A stretch of DNA of 64,000 nt from Nitzschia sp. DOCU1 (Eukaryota > Bacillariophyta > Bacillariophyceae > Bacillariales > Bacillariaceae), in NCBI GenBank assembly GCA_951394045.1, contig OX595991.1:1922001-1986000 (forward strand), read 5' to 3'. Positions within the stretch are counted from its first letter, which is position 1, and every line of letters begins with the position of its first letter. Below the pieces are notes generated by a model that searched no databases, was not told the origin of the DNA, and saw nothing but the letters and a program-made list of their open reading frames with translations. The translations under genes were made by a program, and so were the position numbers. Below, piece after piece: positions 33,801-43,508 of this stretch.

Positions 33801-35701
33801 TCCATCAGCAGCAAGTGGGACACGACAAATCCGCTGAGGAGGAGCAGCAATCTCGAGAAGACCTGCCGCCGATCCCCGATGAATCTGAGGACCGAGGAGT
33901 CTTGCCCAAAGTCATTAAGAGCTTGGTTGACCGTCGTCGAGCCGTGAAGGGTATGATGAAGAAGGAGAATAATGCGGATAAGTACAACGAGGTGAGCTTT
34001 TGTTGTGACTTTGCCGTTGAAGCAAATGCCATTTACTAATCCTTTTCGCAGCTCGACATCAAGCAAAAAGCCTTTAAGCTGACAGCCAACTCCATGTATG
34101 GGTGTCTTGGTTTTTCATTTTCTCGATTTTACGCTCAACCCATCGCTGCAATGGTCACTTCGATGGGCCGACAAACGCTTCAGCGGACTGTCGACATTTC
34201 CCAGTCCACGGTGGGGCTTGAAGTTATTTACGGTGACACTGACAGTATCATGATCAATACTCGAATCAGCGATATCAACCAGCTGCCAAACATTCGCAAG
34301 TTGGGTGAGCAGGTGAAGAGGGAAGTCAACAAGCTCTACAAGACCCTCGAGCTTGAAATCGATGGAATTTTCAAGTGTATGCTATTGTTGAAGAAAAAGA
34401 AGTACGCCGCAGTCACAGTTGAGCAAACGAAGGACGGACAAATCAAATTCAACCGCGAAGAAAAGGGTTTGGATCTTGTCCGTCGTGATTGGTGCGTGCA
34501 ATCTAAGGATTCTGGGCGATATGTTTTGGATCAGATCCTTTCGAGCGACCAGGACAAAGAAGCGTCCGTCTCAAATGTCCTTACCCACTTGGAAGAACTT
34601 GCGGAGAAAATGCGAAACGGCGATTTGCCGCTGAACAAATATGTGATTACGAAAGGGTTGAGCAAGCATCCAAATGACTATCCCGATGGAAAGGCCTTGC
34701 CCCATGTTCACGTGGCGAAGATGATGCTCAAGAACAATCGAACAATGACCGTCGGGGACCACATTCCGTACATTATTACGGCTCCTCTGGAAGGGGAGGT
34801 GACTAGCGGAAAGGCGGCCAAGACTGCTGCTGAGCGGGCTCGCCATCCTGACGAGATTGCGAGGAGCAACGGTGTCTTAAAGCCGGACGTGGAGTGGTAC
34901 CTGACGCAACAGATTCTTCCGCCGGTGTCCCGTCTTTGCGAACCGATCGAAGGCCTTTCAGCTGGTCTGATTGCGCAACGTCTTGGCCTTGATTCTACTA
35001 AATACAACCAACGAAGCTCCTTCGGCGACGACGATTTTGACGAGGACAAGCTTGTCAACTATGTACCCGAATCATTCAAAAGTGACGAGGAACGATTCCA
35101 AGGCGTGCAGAAACTTACTCTCACTTGCGCCGCCTGCGGTGTCAACAGTGAGTTCCCAGGTCTTATTCACGCTGTCAAAGATGATGTTACTTCTCTTCGC
35201 GGGGGATTTCAATGTGTGAATCCGGAATGCGAGCATCCTCAGTATTGGGGAGAAAATACTCCGTACGAGTGCATGGCTCGCATCATGAATGCCATGGCTA
35301 TTTTGAAGCAGCAGCAGCTCCAAGAATACTACAAGGGCGTCATCAAGTGCGACGACCCTGCTTGTGGGTTGGAGACGAGGCAATTGTCGGTCAATGGAGG
35401 CGTTTGCCTCAACCGGGGATGCAATGGCCGCATGACTTCCGTTTTCAAGGAGCGCAAGCTCCAGAACCAGCTCAAGTATCTCGAATGCCTTTTCGATGCT
35501 GATCACGTATGTCAGCAACTCGCTGCCAAGGAAGTCTATGGGACCAAGGCAGAATTGGAGAAGTACATCTCGAGGCATGATCGAGAAATCTCAAAAGAAC
35601 TCTACGGAGTTGCAAAGGACAGCGTCGATGAGTGCGCTTATAACTGGATTTCTCCATCCTTTTGGCAATCAATGTTTGGGGCCATTCGAGCGAAGCAGTA
35701 G
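30855..35701 (+). CDS. POLA1: DNA polymerase alpha catalytic subunit
   Basis: Extends RNA primers made by primase at origins and lagging-strand starts. Exons 30855-31059, 31182-33991 and 34052-35701 (GT-AG, phases match) give 1554 residues, near the usual length. The N-terminus is acidic and disordered; its KFRDAKRKRIMGEEE..D start and FVVDD/DGLGYYDDGEE join are typical. Residues about 390-800 form the inactive exonuclease-like region. Polymerase motifs: A DFNSLYPSLIQEYNLCFTT, B KLTANSMYGCLGF at the start of exon 3, and C YGDTDSIM with both metal-binding Asp residues. Next comes KKKKYAAVTV, then a C-terminal zinc region with CAACGV, CVNPEC, CDDPAC and CLNRGC that in the family binds the B subunit and primase. 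The ATG follows a CACC Kozak-like context. An E2F-like site lies upstream. Confidence 0.97.
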
Positions 35702-36600
35702 AGTGAAAGTAGCTTCCGGGGACATCTTATAGAGCCATTGAATTGTAGTTTTGCTTAAAAGTAATAAAATGGTTTAGTACGCCGATGAGGGACATACACC
35801 CTAAATGGTAAGATATATAGATGACCTACAATAGTGGACAGAGAGTTGGGGCTCGATGACATGTTTTCTCAAAGCCGTCCATAGCAATACGCAATTGTTC
35901 GTGCCGATTCCTTCTATCGTCGTTGGTGATATGCCCAGAAAGTCGTATTATGCGACGCACGATGGACGATGAAAAAATTCCGACGAAAAGGATAGGAATT
36001 GGAACCTCAAGTCAATTATTGGTTGAGTCACGAGCCAGTCAGTCTTGTCATTGGACAAGGAGAAAATCTCATACCGGTAAAATCTTTCGATGCATGGTCA
36101 TCATGATAATGCGGCGACGACGATGAGGAAGATTCCGGGAAAATGATCCTCGACATCAACGTGAACGTAAATCGATGGACCTTGCTCTTCTTCGAACGCT
36201 GACGACGATGACGGATTCATTGTCCTCGTTTCTGCATAAATTACATTGCGCAAGAATATTCGAAGCGTGGAGTGCGCCCGTCTTCATGATTGCCTTTACC
36301 AAGGAACGTGGATGGTTGTGGAGGCCCCGGAATTCCGTTCACGCCAAAGGTGCGGCATGTGGTAATCAATATGTATTGATCACTATCGTCGTCCACGTGT
36401 CACGGACCATGTTGCATCGCTACGAAGAATCTCTTTGCCCGTTGATCACGATCATCGTTCCGATTCTCGGTCGCAACGTGAGAAGATCATTTTTTCCATT
36501 GTTCGAGGAATGATGGGAAACAGAGGGTGCTTCTTGCCATAATTCGTGAAACCGACAACCGTGAAAGAAGGTCAAAGCACAAGGCAGCGTTCTCATCACA
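35702..36600. other. Intergenic, no gene recognised
   Basis: About 900 bp between POLA1 and the lysine-rich secreted protein. Plus-strand frames at 35923-36126 and 36175-36513 lack motifs and I do not call them. The later part is the likely promoter of the downstream gene. Confidence 0.4.
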
Positions 36601-37198
36601 ATGAAACTTATCGACCCCTCGATTCTTGCGTTGGCGGTTTTTGCCCTCTCTGTGCTGCCCGTTTCTGTTTCTGGGCAAGTCAGACTGCGACATATTGGTG
36701 CCGATCGAGCGATTGGAGAATTTGGCGACTATGCAATGGACCGGGATCTTGTTGAAAGTTTGTTCGAGGAGGTGAGTCGCATTAGATTTTCAATGTCGTT
36801 TTAGCATTTGCATGACTCGTAGTTCTGACTGTTGTGTTTGTCTGAAGTCTGAGTTTGCAGAATTCTCGATTGCCTTTTCGACTTCTCTGTCGAAGACCAC
36901 CAAGAAAGGCACCAAGGCAACGAAGGGCTACAAAAAGGGCACCAAGAAAGGAGCCTCCAAAGCCCCCACCGAGGCCCCTCGCGCGGAACAGAAGATTTTT
37001 CTCACTTTGGGTGATGGAAGTCATCATTCGCACCCACCAGAGGAAGCTGGTTTGTCTTCAGGTAGTAGGCCCAGGGGTTATCCCGCCGGTAAAGCAAAGG
37101 GTTTGCTGAAGCGCAACAAGGCCAAGATCAAGGAAGATATGTTCAAGAAGTTGGTCAAGAAGGTCCAAGGAACGAAATCTTCTGGACGCACAAACTAG
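36601..37198 (+). CDS. Small secreted Lys-rich protein with silaffin-type KxxK cluster
   Basis: Two exons, 36601-36771 and 36848-37198, phase 0, give 173 residues. Residues 1-25 are a clear signal peptide (MKLIDPSILALAVFALSVLP.. VSVSG|Q). The mature protein has an acidic part (residues 30-62) and then a Lys/Thr/Gly/Tyr tract with lysines at 73, 76, 77, 80, 83, 86, 87, 90 and 91, so that 77-86 reads KxxKxxKxxK. Lysine clusters of this spacing are known in silaffins and other diatom silica-associated proteins, where they carry long-chain polyamine modifications and direct proteins to the silica deposition vesicle. The C-terminus is a second basic region (KAKGLLKRNKAKIKEDMFKK). No enzyme domain is visible. 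A biosilica role is inference from composition and location signal. The acceptor at 36847 is chosen because it alone preserves frame. Confidence 0.72.
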
Positions 37199-37465
37199 GC
37201 AGTTAGCACCCTGTACAAAGACGTGAAGGCAGAACTTTGGGCCTCTAGTCGTCAGCCGTTGGATGCTTGTGCTTGATCCCGTGACGTTTGTTGCCATGCG
37301 ACGGCTCAGTCGTATCATTCTGTACAGTTGGATGATTCCGAATTGAGAACAGCAGAGAGCAGACAGCTGTAAAATAAGTATCCATTTCTCCATTGTTTGT
37401 ACAATGCGTCCGCGCTACCATTCGTTCCATCTGAACATCACCAACCATTATTCTGCGAAGGTTGA

Positions 37466-39457
37466 TCATTCTCGCACTTCGTCGAGGGCACGTCGTACAT
37501 CTTCCACTGTGATCAAAAGCCCCTCGACCCCGCTACCATCCCGACGTGCTCGCGATAGTGCAATCGAGCCCGCACATCGAACAAGGCCCTGGAGATCGGC
37601 TCCAGAAAAGCCTTTGGTCCATCGATCCGCCGCCAAATCCTTGATTGTTCGGCTACCAGCTTGGAGGGAGGAGAACCGAAGCGAAAGTCTTTGTTTGCGA
37701 GAAATGTCGGAATTCTCTTGCTTTATGCCATCGATGGCTTCGCAGAGTTGTTTGCTAAGGCGTCCTCGTCTCCTTAGTGCTGCGAAATGAATTTGTAGAA
37801 TTTCTCGACGTCCCGCCGTGTCCGGCAGCGGTACCTTAACTTGCACTTCTAGCCGACCAGGTCGCAATAGCGCATCATCCAACAGTTCTGGTCGGTTCGT
37901 GGTCGCGATAAGAAGGACATTTCCAATCGCGTTGACTCCATCCAGCTTGGCTAGAATCTGATTGACTGCCGATGCCCGGGCTACCTCACCACTGTCTGGA
38001 GCCGATGATCGCCGGCGAAAGACAGCATCGACTTCATCAATTACAACCACATGCAGTCCAGATTTCGTCAAATCGCCATTGCAAGCTTTCAGCTCCGCTT
38101 CTGCGTCACCAAATAATTCACGCACCAGCCGCTCCGACCCACCCACCCATCGGTCCAGCAATTCGGGTGCAGAAACAATTTTGGGAGGCCGCTCGGTCAA
38201 AAGCCTAGAAATTTCTCGAGCCAAGGCAGTTTTTCCGCAACCAGGAGGGCCATAGAGCAATAGACCTTTGACCGGGTGTAGGCCAAGGTCAATCATCATT
38301 TTCATTTCGTTTGTTCGATCGTCCGCCAAAACGTGGCTCTGAGCCAAAGCCCGACCATCCAGTACACGCCGTATGATGGCTTCGATCTCTGGTCTCAAAC
38401 CGCCCAAGACGGTCGTGAATGTAGACTCTGATAATGCATTTTGTGCCACCTCACTGAGATTGATACTTTTGTCCTTTCCATCGACATCGGCTTCCAGAGA
38501 CGGTGTTGCGCTAGTGTTGGATGGAAAACCAAAGAGTAGTGAAGGGTCACAGTTTCCTCTCAAAATGTACATTTCATGATTGTCTTTTGTTTCTTCCAAC
38601 TCTGGTACAGACAATCCCTTTGGTAGGATTGTCAATTCCATCAATCCGCACGGTCCCATGTCCACGGCTTCATAGTTTCGTTCCGGTCCTCCGTACTGCA
38701 TCCAAGCTTCCACGGCTTGTCCTCTAGAAGCAATGACCGTACGCTCACCAGCCTTGCGTTTCTGATTTTGGTTGTTTCCAATGACTCGATATCGAGTGGC
38801 ACCTCCGTATAATTGTTTCCCATAAACCATGGCACCCGGGGCGGTACGAATGTTGTTTTGCAACGATGTACCCGACGGCAATAATATAAGTCGGCAGGCG
38901 ATACGGGAGAGAAACACTTCCGCACTTTGTTCCACCCGCTCCAAAGCTTTTTCGGTAATGGTGGCATTCACGGACGCCCGGAGTGACTCGGATATTTCGA
39001 CAATCATGGGTGATGGACTCGACTTGATCCATTTTAACCATCGGACCAAGTCATCTTGCTGGGTCGTCAAATTGAACATGGTGGCGCTGTCAAGAGCATC
39101 TGATGTCGATGACAATATATCCATAAACGCCAATTTATTCATGCATTTTTGTAATCGAAAGGCTGACGACTCTTCCACCCACGATGTCCATCCCGTGGAA
39201 CTTCCATCGAAACCGCTGTCTCGCTTCAAATCACTCTGTACTAGGCAATTTGCAATGTTACCCGCCAGAACGTCCCAGGCAGAAATATCGTCATCGTTGG
39301 ATTGTAATAGCTGTGAAGCGACAGTAGAAGTAGTGGCGGCACGCGTTGAAACACTCGACAGAATCCACCCTGAAGTCGCCAATACTGTGCCGAGTAACCA
39401 CAGACCAATCAAGCCAGCTCGGCATCCACACATTACTTTCGGGATAATTCTCATCAA
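37466..39457 (-). CDS. Membrane-anchored single-domain AAA ATPase, NSF D1-like
   Basis: Single-exon protein of 663 residues. A hydrophobic segment near residues 14-33 (LIGLWLLGTVLATSGWILSS) acts as a signal anchor. Residues 60-380 are unlike known domains to my eye but include a beta-rich stretch (GAMVYGKQLYGGATRYRVIG). The AAA module (about 385-640) has Walker A GPPGCGKT near 403, pore-loop region LLDRWVGGSE, Walker B VVVIDEVDA near 468, sensor LLIATTNRPE, Arg-finger/box VII LLRPGRLEVQVKVPLPD and sensor 2 FSGADLQGLVRCAGSIALSR. These match NSF D1 better than p97, FtsH or katanin (NSF has GPPGCGKTLLARQI and LLRPGRLEVKMEIGLPD). Unlike NSF, which is soluble with N, D1 and D2, this has one AAA domain and a membrane anchor. 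Role unknown; protein-complex remodelling in an endomembrane or organelle is likely. Confidence 0.82.
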   Translation of the reverse strand: MMRIIPKVMCGCRAGLIGLWLLGTVLATSGWILSSVSTRAATTSTVASQLLQSNDDDISAWDVLAGNIANCLVQSDLKRDSGFDGSSTGWTSWVEESSAFRLQKCMNKLAFMDILSSTSDALDSATMFNLTTQQDDLVRWLKWIKSSPSPMIVEISESLRASVNATITEKALERVEQSAEVFLSRIACRLILLPSGTSLQNNIRTAPGAMVYGKQLYGGATRYRVIGNNQNQKRKAGERTVIASRGQAVEAWMQYGGPERNYEAVDMGPCGLMELTILPKGLSVPELEETKDNHEMYILRGNCDPSLLFGFPSNTSATPSLEADVDGKDKSINLSEVAQNALSESTFTTVLGGLRPEIEAIIRRVLDGRALAQSHVLADDRTNEMKMMIDLGLHPVKGLLLYGPPGCGKTALAREISRLLTERPPKIVSAPELLDRWVGGSERLVRELFGDAEAELKACNGDLTKSGLHVVVIDEVDAVFRRRSSAPDSGEVARASAVNQILAKLDGVNAIGNVLLIATTNRPELLDDALLRPGRLEVQVKVPLPDTAGRREILQIHFAALRRRGRLSKQLCEAIDGIKQENSDISRKQRLSLRFSSLQAGSRTIKDLAADRWTKGFSGADLQGLVRCAGSIALSRARRDGSGVEGLLITVEDVRRALDEVRE

Positions 39458-40076
39458 CCGCGACTGCTAACCATTGCTCTTTTCTGTGTTCAATCAATTG
39501 TTGTGTGCTGCTATATAGATGTGAGATGCTTTCTGATGAGAGAAAGCAGTACCGTATATATGCAACTTTTGGTGGTCCATCAGGGAGCGCTTGGGGGTGC
39601 GTACGAGAAAAATGCATCCGACCACCATCGTCATCCACCATCCGTCGTATCCTTGGGTCCAGTCACTAGTTCTGACTCCATGCGTGACTGAACGTGACAT
39701 TCCCCAACCCTCGAAACAGAGAAGCATGACTGAAACTGTCACCCGCGCCTGCCTGGTCACTATTATGGTGGTACTGAGTCAACTTGGTCTCTACGGGATA
39801 ATCGCCAGCAACTTCCCGAAATAAGTGAATTATTCGTTGTTGTAGATGAATAAAATCTCCACGTTTCATTTTCAAGTAGGATTCCGCACGACACGGACTC
39901 TCTCGTCATCGATCGGCGACGGGACAGAACGTTTGCGGGCGGCCGTTGCGTCGCAGTGACATGCTTTCGGAGAGAGAAGATGCCAAACTAAAAGCTAACG
40001 AAAAGACCCTTCCATGAACGAATAGGAAAGGTTGCTATTCTAAACTCAATCCTCGGTTCAATCCTCGTCCTTTGCT
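39458..40076. other. Divergent promoter region
   Basis: About 620 bp between the AAA ATPase (minus) and the GFA-fold protein (plus). Short frames only. No gene, RNA or mobile element recognised. Confidence 0.4.
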
Positions 40077-41231
40077 ATGTCCGACTCTTCAAACTCCCTG
40101 GCGTCTGTGGGAGATATTCTACTTCGAAGCAGAGGCGGTTTTTCCATTTCAAATTCTCCATCAGTGGACAACTTATTAGGCGTTGCGGCATCGATGGGAC
40201 TTGGAGTCGCGGCTGTGCGTTGGCTGCTTAACATCTACCGGCGGCCAGCCCTTGAAGCTGATTTGGGGGGTAGTGATTCGGAAATCATTGTAGTTCAGAG
40301 TGGATCTTTCGATGCTTTTCTGAGTTTGATTCGGCGTTCACTACGGCGTTTATTGTTAGACCCTGAAGAACTTCGGCAGTACGAGTTGATCAACCTGCCC
40401 GATGAAGTGCACGTGGTAGACGGTGCTTTAATTACACACCAAGGATCATGTCACTGCAATTCGGTCCGATTTGAGATTCGAGCACCCAGGACGTTAATTG
40501 CAAAAGAGGGCCCCGGAAAGATTCAATACAGACACACGGAAATCAAGTCCTCGAACTTTCGCGTAGTTCGGGGGCAAGCACATCTCAAGACATATTACGT
40601 ACAAACGTTACAAGATCGAGGAGCACACGCGTTTTGTGAACGATGTGGCTGTCATATTCTATTTGCACCCAGCAGAGCGTCGGTGCGTCTTTTCATAAAT
40701 GTTAATTGCATTGATGAGGGCATTCGAAAGATCAAAGTTGTGGACAAACGAAGCAGCATTTCGAACGCCATTGCTGTAGACGGACAGTGGGACGATCAGT
40801 TGACTACTATTTCAGAAGTATCAAATGGTGCCTACTTCAAACCACTGCAATTTCGAAATCTAGAGTCCTTGTCCGACGAATCAGTGGACTGGAAACTCTA
40901 TGACGAAGTGGACAAGCTAGAACCGACGAAATTGTACTACACGGCACCACATACACCGACAACCGTCGATACATTTTCAGCAAATGCTACTGATTCGCAA
41001 TCATTGCCAGGTCTTCGGATACCCCGTGGTGTCCCTTCTGATGCAGCATCCGTAATTACGGAATCTGATGCCTTTTCAGTCACGCAGTCCGAGTTTGCCT
41101 TTGGTGTCAGCGCCCCTCCAAAAGCATTGCCACAGCTTCGGGATCAAATGAAATACTACATGAAAAAGCACGTCTCTCCAAGGGCCAAGGCGGCCCCAAA
41201 AGATGATGCTCCACACGCGAGTAATCAATGA
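40077..41231 (+). CDS. GFA/CENP-V (Mss4-like fold) domain protein with reduced cysteine set
   Basis: Protein of 384 residues. A weak hydrophobic segment at about 35-58 (NLLGVAASMGLGVAAVRWLL) may be a membrane anchor. At about residues 120-225 is a GFA-type fold: HQGSCHCNSVRFEIRAP, where the CxC binds structural zinc, and AHAFCERCGCHILFAP, the closing CxxC. This matches the CENP-V/GFA pattern in glutathione-dependent formaldehyde-activating enzymes. However, the central CxCxxC block that carries the second, catalytic zinc is not visible between them. The structural site is thus kept while the active site appears lost. The last 130 residues are Ser/Thr-rich and disordered, with PHTPTTVD resembling phosphosites. 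A binding or scaffold role is more likely than catalysis. The gene is convergent with the plastid-targeted unknown downstream. Confidence 0.75.
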   Translation: MSDSSNSLASVGDILLRSRGGFSISNSPSVDNLLGVAASMGLGVAAVRWLLNIYRRPALEADLGGSDSEIIVVQSGSFDAFLSLIRRSLRRLLLDPEELRQYELINLPDEVHVVDGALITHQGSCHCNSVRFEIRAPRTLIAKEGPGKIQYRHTEIKSSNFRVVRGQAHLKTYYVQTLQDRGAHAFCERCGCHILFAPSRASVRLFINVNCIDEGIRKIKVVDKRSSISNAIAVDGQWDDQLTTISEVSNGAYFKPLQFRNLESLSDESVDWKLYDEVDKLEPTKLYYTAPHTPTTVDTFSANATDSQSLPGLRIPRGVPSDAASVITESDAFSVTQSEFAFGVSAPPKALPQLRDQMKYYMKKHVSPRAKAAPKDDAPHASNQ

Positions 41232-41485
41232 GACGATAGGCACCGTAATGGCTTTTGGGAGAAAGTAATGTCTATGTATAACGCTAGCAGTACTTCAGAC
41301 TTGTTTTTACTTGGCTATCCCAATACTGTACTGGTGTCAGTGAAGATAGTTTCGTTGTGGCAAAGAGACGACTTAGGCGAGCTCTGGGGCGGGCTCGAGA
41401 GGCCGTTCGAAAATCAGGACTACTTCGTCGGTTCTTGTCTGTGGGCAAAAAGACGGACCAAGATGAATATTTTGTCAATCTCCAC

Positions 41486-42013
41486 TTATATCGCACCATC
41501 CACAACATTACTTACATCAACATTCGACGTCAAGGCTTGTACTACTTGCTCCCAGCTGGAAGCTTTCATGACATTAAACATACTGCACTGCCACGACACT
41601 CCACCCGAAAATGATGCCGCCGTCGAAATCAACCCGTCCCCCTGAGGTAGCCCCAACGTCCACTGCGAGGTATAACGCAACACATCTCCCACCTTTTCGC
41701 CTCCCGGACCGTCCTTGGTGCAGACACACAATTGCTTCTTTGGGGCGACATCCAATCCAAATGGAAGCTTATACCGAACTTCCACAATTTCCGAAGGGAC
41801 CGAAAGAATGGGTTGGATTCTCATGTTGGCCTGCAATCCAGAACCACTTGGAGGCATGGCAATCATAAGTTCCACCATTGTACTGGCGTCGTTCAAAGCC
41901 ACTTTGGACGTTGGAGTAGACGTACGGGGCAACAGAACGAACCCATTGGCGGTCATGGGCAGCAGAATGGCCGCGAGACAAATAAGGATACCTTTTGGAT
42001 GGAATGCCGGCAT
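41486..42013 (-). CDS. Plastid-targeted protein of unknown function
   Basis: I start this at the ATG at 42013 (175 residues), because the protein then begins with a signal peptide (ILICLAAILLPMTANGFVLL) followed by a Ser/Thr/Pro/Arg transit-like stretch, and the cleavage region ANG|F has the Phe needed for import into complex plastids. The open frame continues to 42223 but that part lacks such a signal. The mature part contains VEVRYKLPFGLDVAPKKQL, a YTSQWTLGLPQ strand and SGGVSWQCSMF, giving a compact mixed alpha/beta protein with no membrane helix. I do not recognise a named family. Likely stromal or lumenal; function unknown. Confidence 0.7.
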   Translation of the reverse strand: MPAFHPKGILICLAAILLPMTANGFVLLPRTSTPTSKVALNDASTMVELMIAMPPSGSGLQANMRIQPILSVPSEIVEVRYKLPFGLDVAPKKQLCVCTKDGPGGEKVGDVLRYTSQWTLGLPQGDGLISTAASFSGGVSWQCSMFNVMKASSWEQVVQALTSNVDVSNVVDGAI

Positions 42014-42940
42014 GATTGGTTCTTTGGAAGCTCGTGGGGGTAACTTAGCTTTGCAAGACGCAATGGGCAGTGTAATGTGGCAAACGAAGGAAGTTTGGTC
42101 TTTATTTGCCAGAGTAACTTGAGGACTGCCTTTTGGTGACCCGTTGGAAACGATGATTCGCCACCATGGTCGTGGTGCGTTGATGATGATGGCGTGGAGG
42201 CACGGAATAAAATCGAATTGCACGGCGAAAGATCGATCCGACGCGTACGTGGCCGAAAGTAGTGGTCGAAGAAGTCGTCGACGCCGTCAAACAACAACGA
42301 AAATCAACGCGGAACGCAACGCCACACACTCGCACACGGTTCTGTGGCTCTAGCCGTTCGTATCGATATGAAGTAGAGCTACCAGGTTGACTTCATCAAC
42401 CCCAAAGTAGAGCTATGATTTGCTATAAGTAGCACACCAAGATTTGTGCTGTGTGCATGGCAACAGAACCAAGACTTTTGCCTCGCTGACCACTCTCTTC
42501 GTGGTAGATTTTGCTTCGATCCATGGTACTTCAAACTCTCTCTGCCCACACTAGGTGAAGGCAGCTAAGGGCTACCGTCTATCTTGGAATCGCCAGAACT
42601 GCAACTCGTGGACATCGTCTACTGCTACCGAGCAAGATTGCTGTTGAGGATGCAACTGCCAGCAACCAACAAAATAGTCGACTATCCTAAGCGATGTCAC
42701 CATCTCCGCGCTAACGGTCACGCGCGCCGTCCGAACTTGCTTAAGTATTTTTGTTGGAGGGAGGTTTTGATGGATGGAGGTGTTGGAGGGAGAGACGATG
42801 CCACGAAGGAACGATCATTTGCAGGAACCATCCCTCCATACTGGACGAAGGACAACACTGCAGCTTATCCTACTCATTTCTTAGACGGATAGACGCACTT
42901 GTTGCATTTCGCCTCTATTTCGAGGGACCCAAGAACGAGT
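42014..42940. other. Intergenic, no gene recognised
   Basis: About 930 bp between the plastid-targeted gene start and the small membrane protein. A plus-strand frame at 42584-42892 has no motif. Likely promoter for both flanking genes. Confidence 0.4.
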
Positions 42941-43204
42941 ATGTTTAACCAAACGCAATCCACGGAAATCGGCATGTTCGGGGACAAGCCTATTTTGAGA
43001 TGGGGGTTCATTCTTGCGATTATTGCAACGATACTCTTTTGTTTCATCAGTCTCTCCCTGTTGGTCATGCAACATAGACGACGACAACATATCGCTCCGC
43101 ATTGGATGGCGGACACACGGAGCCCCCAAGACGACCCTACAGTTCTCGACGACGAAGAGGCCCTGGAGGCGATTGAAGGGGATCAAACGAGGGATACGAC
43201 CTAA
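42941..43204 (+). CDS. Small single-pass membrane protein, unknown
   Basis: Frame of 87 residues from ATG 42941. It has a short N-terminus, a strong membrane helix at about residues 21-43 (WGFILAIIATILFCFISLSL), a basic stop-transfer HRRRQH, and an acidic tail (LDDEEALEAIEGDQ). By the positive-inside rule the acidic tail faces the cytosol. No family recognised. The last 93 nt of the coding sequence, with the stop codon, are part of a 106-bp tandem duplication that continues to 43323. The gene could have an unseen upstream exon. Confidence 0.5.
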   Translation: MFNQTQSTEIGMFGDKPILRWGFILAIIATILFCFISLSLLVMQHRRRQHIAPHWMADTRSPQDDPTVLDDEEALEAIEGDQTRDTT

Positions 43205-43323
43205 GCAATTCCATTGCGACACACGCAGCCCCCAAGACAACCCTACAGTTCTCGACGATGAAGAGGCCCTGGAGGCGATCGAACGGGATCAAACGATGGA
43301 TACGACCTAAGCAATTCCATTGC
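43112..43323 (+). repeat. Two tandem copies of a 106-bp unit covering the gene's 3' end
   Basis: Copy 1 is 43112-43217 and copy 2 is 43218-43323. They differ at only a handful of sites. Each includes the DDEEALEAIE coding stretch and the stop codon. The second copy is thus untranslated. Confidence 0.9.
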
Positions 43324-43508
43324 GAGACGAAGTCACAGTGAACTCTGAAATCGCCTTGTTCACACGGTTACCATGGGTATCGGGCTTTGAATCATCACCA
43401 ATATAATGGGGCTATTTACATCTCGTTTGTACATTTTTTGTTGTTGTTGCGAAAATTTGTCATGGTAGAGCTGCCAGTGAAGAGGAATGCGTACAGTTTC
43501 TCGTTCCT

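Noticed and set aside
33257..34066. Minus-strand frame of 269 codons within POLA1
   Set aside because: It lies opposite conserved polymerase-alpha coding sequence, so it is a shadow of codon usage there.
42584..42892. Plus-strand frame of 102 codons before the small membrane protein
   Set aside because: No motif, no signal or membrane segment, atypical composition; could be 5' UTR.
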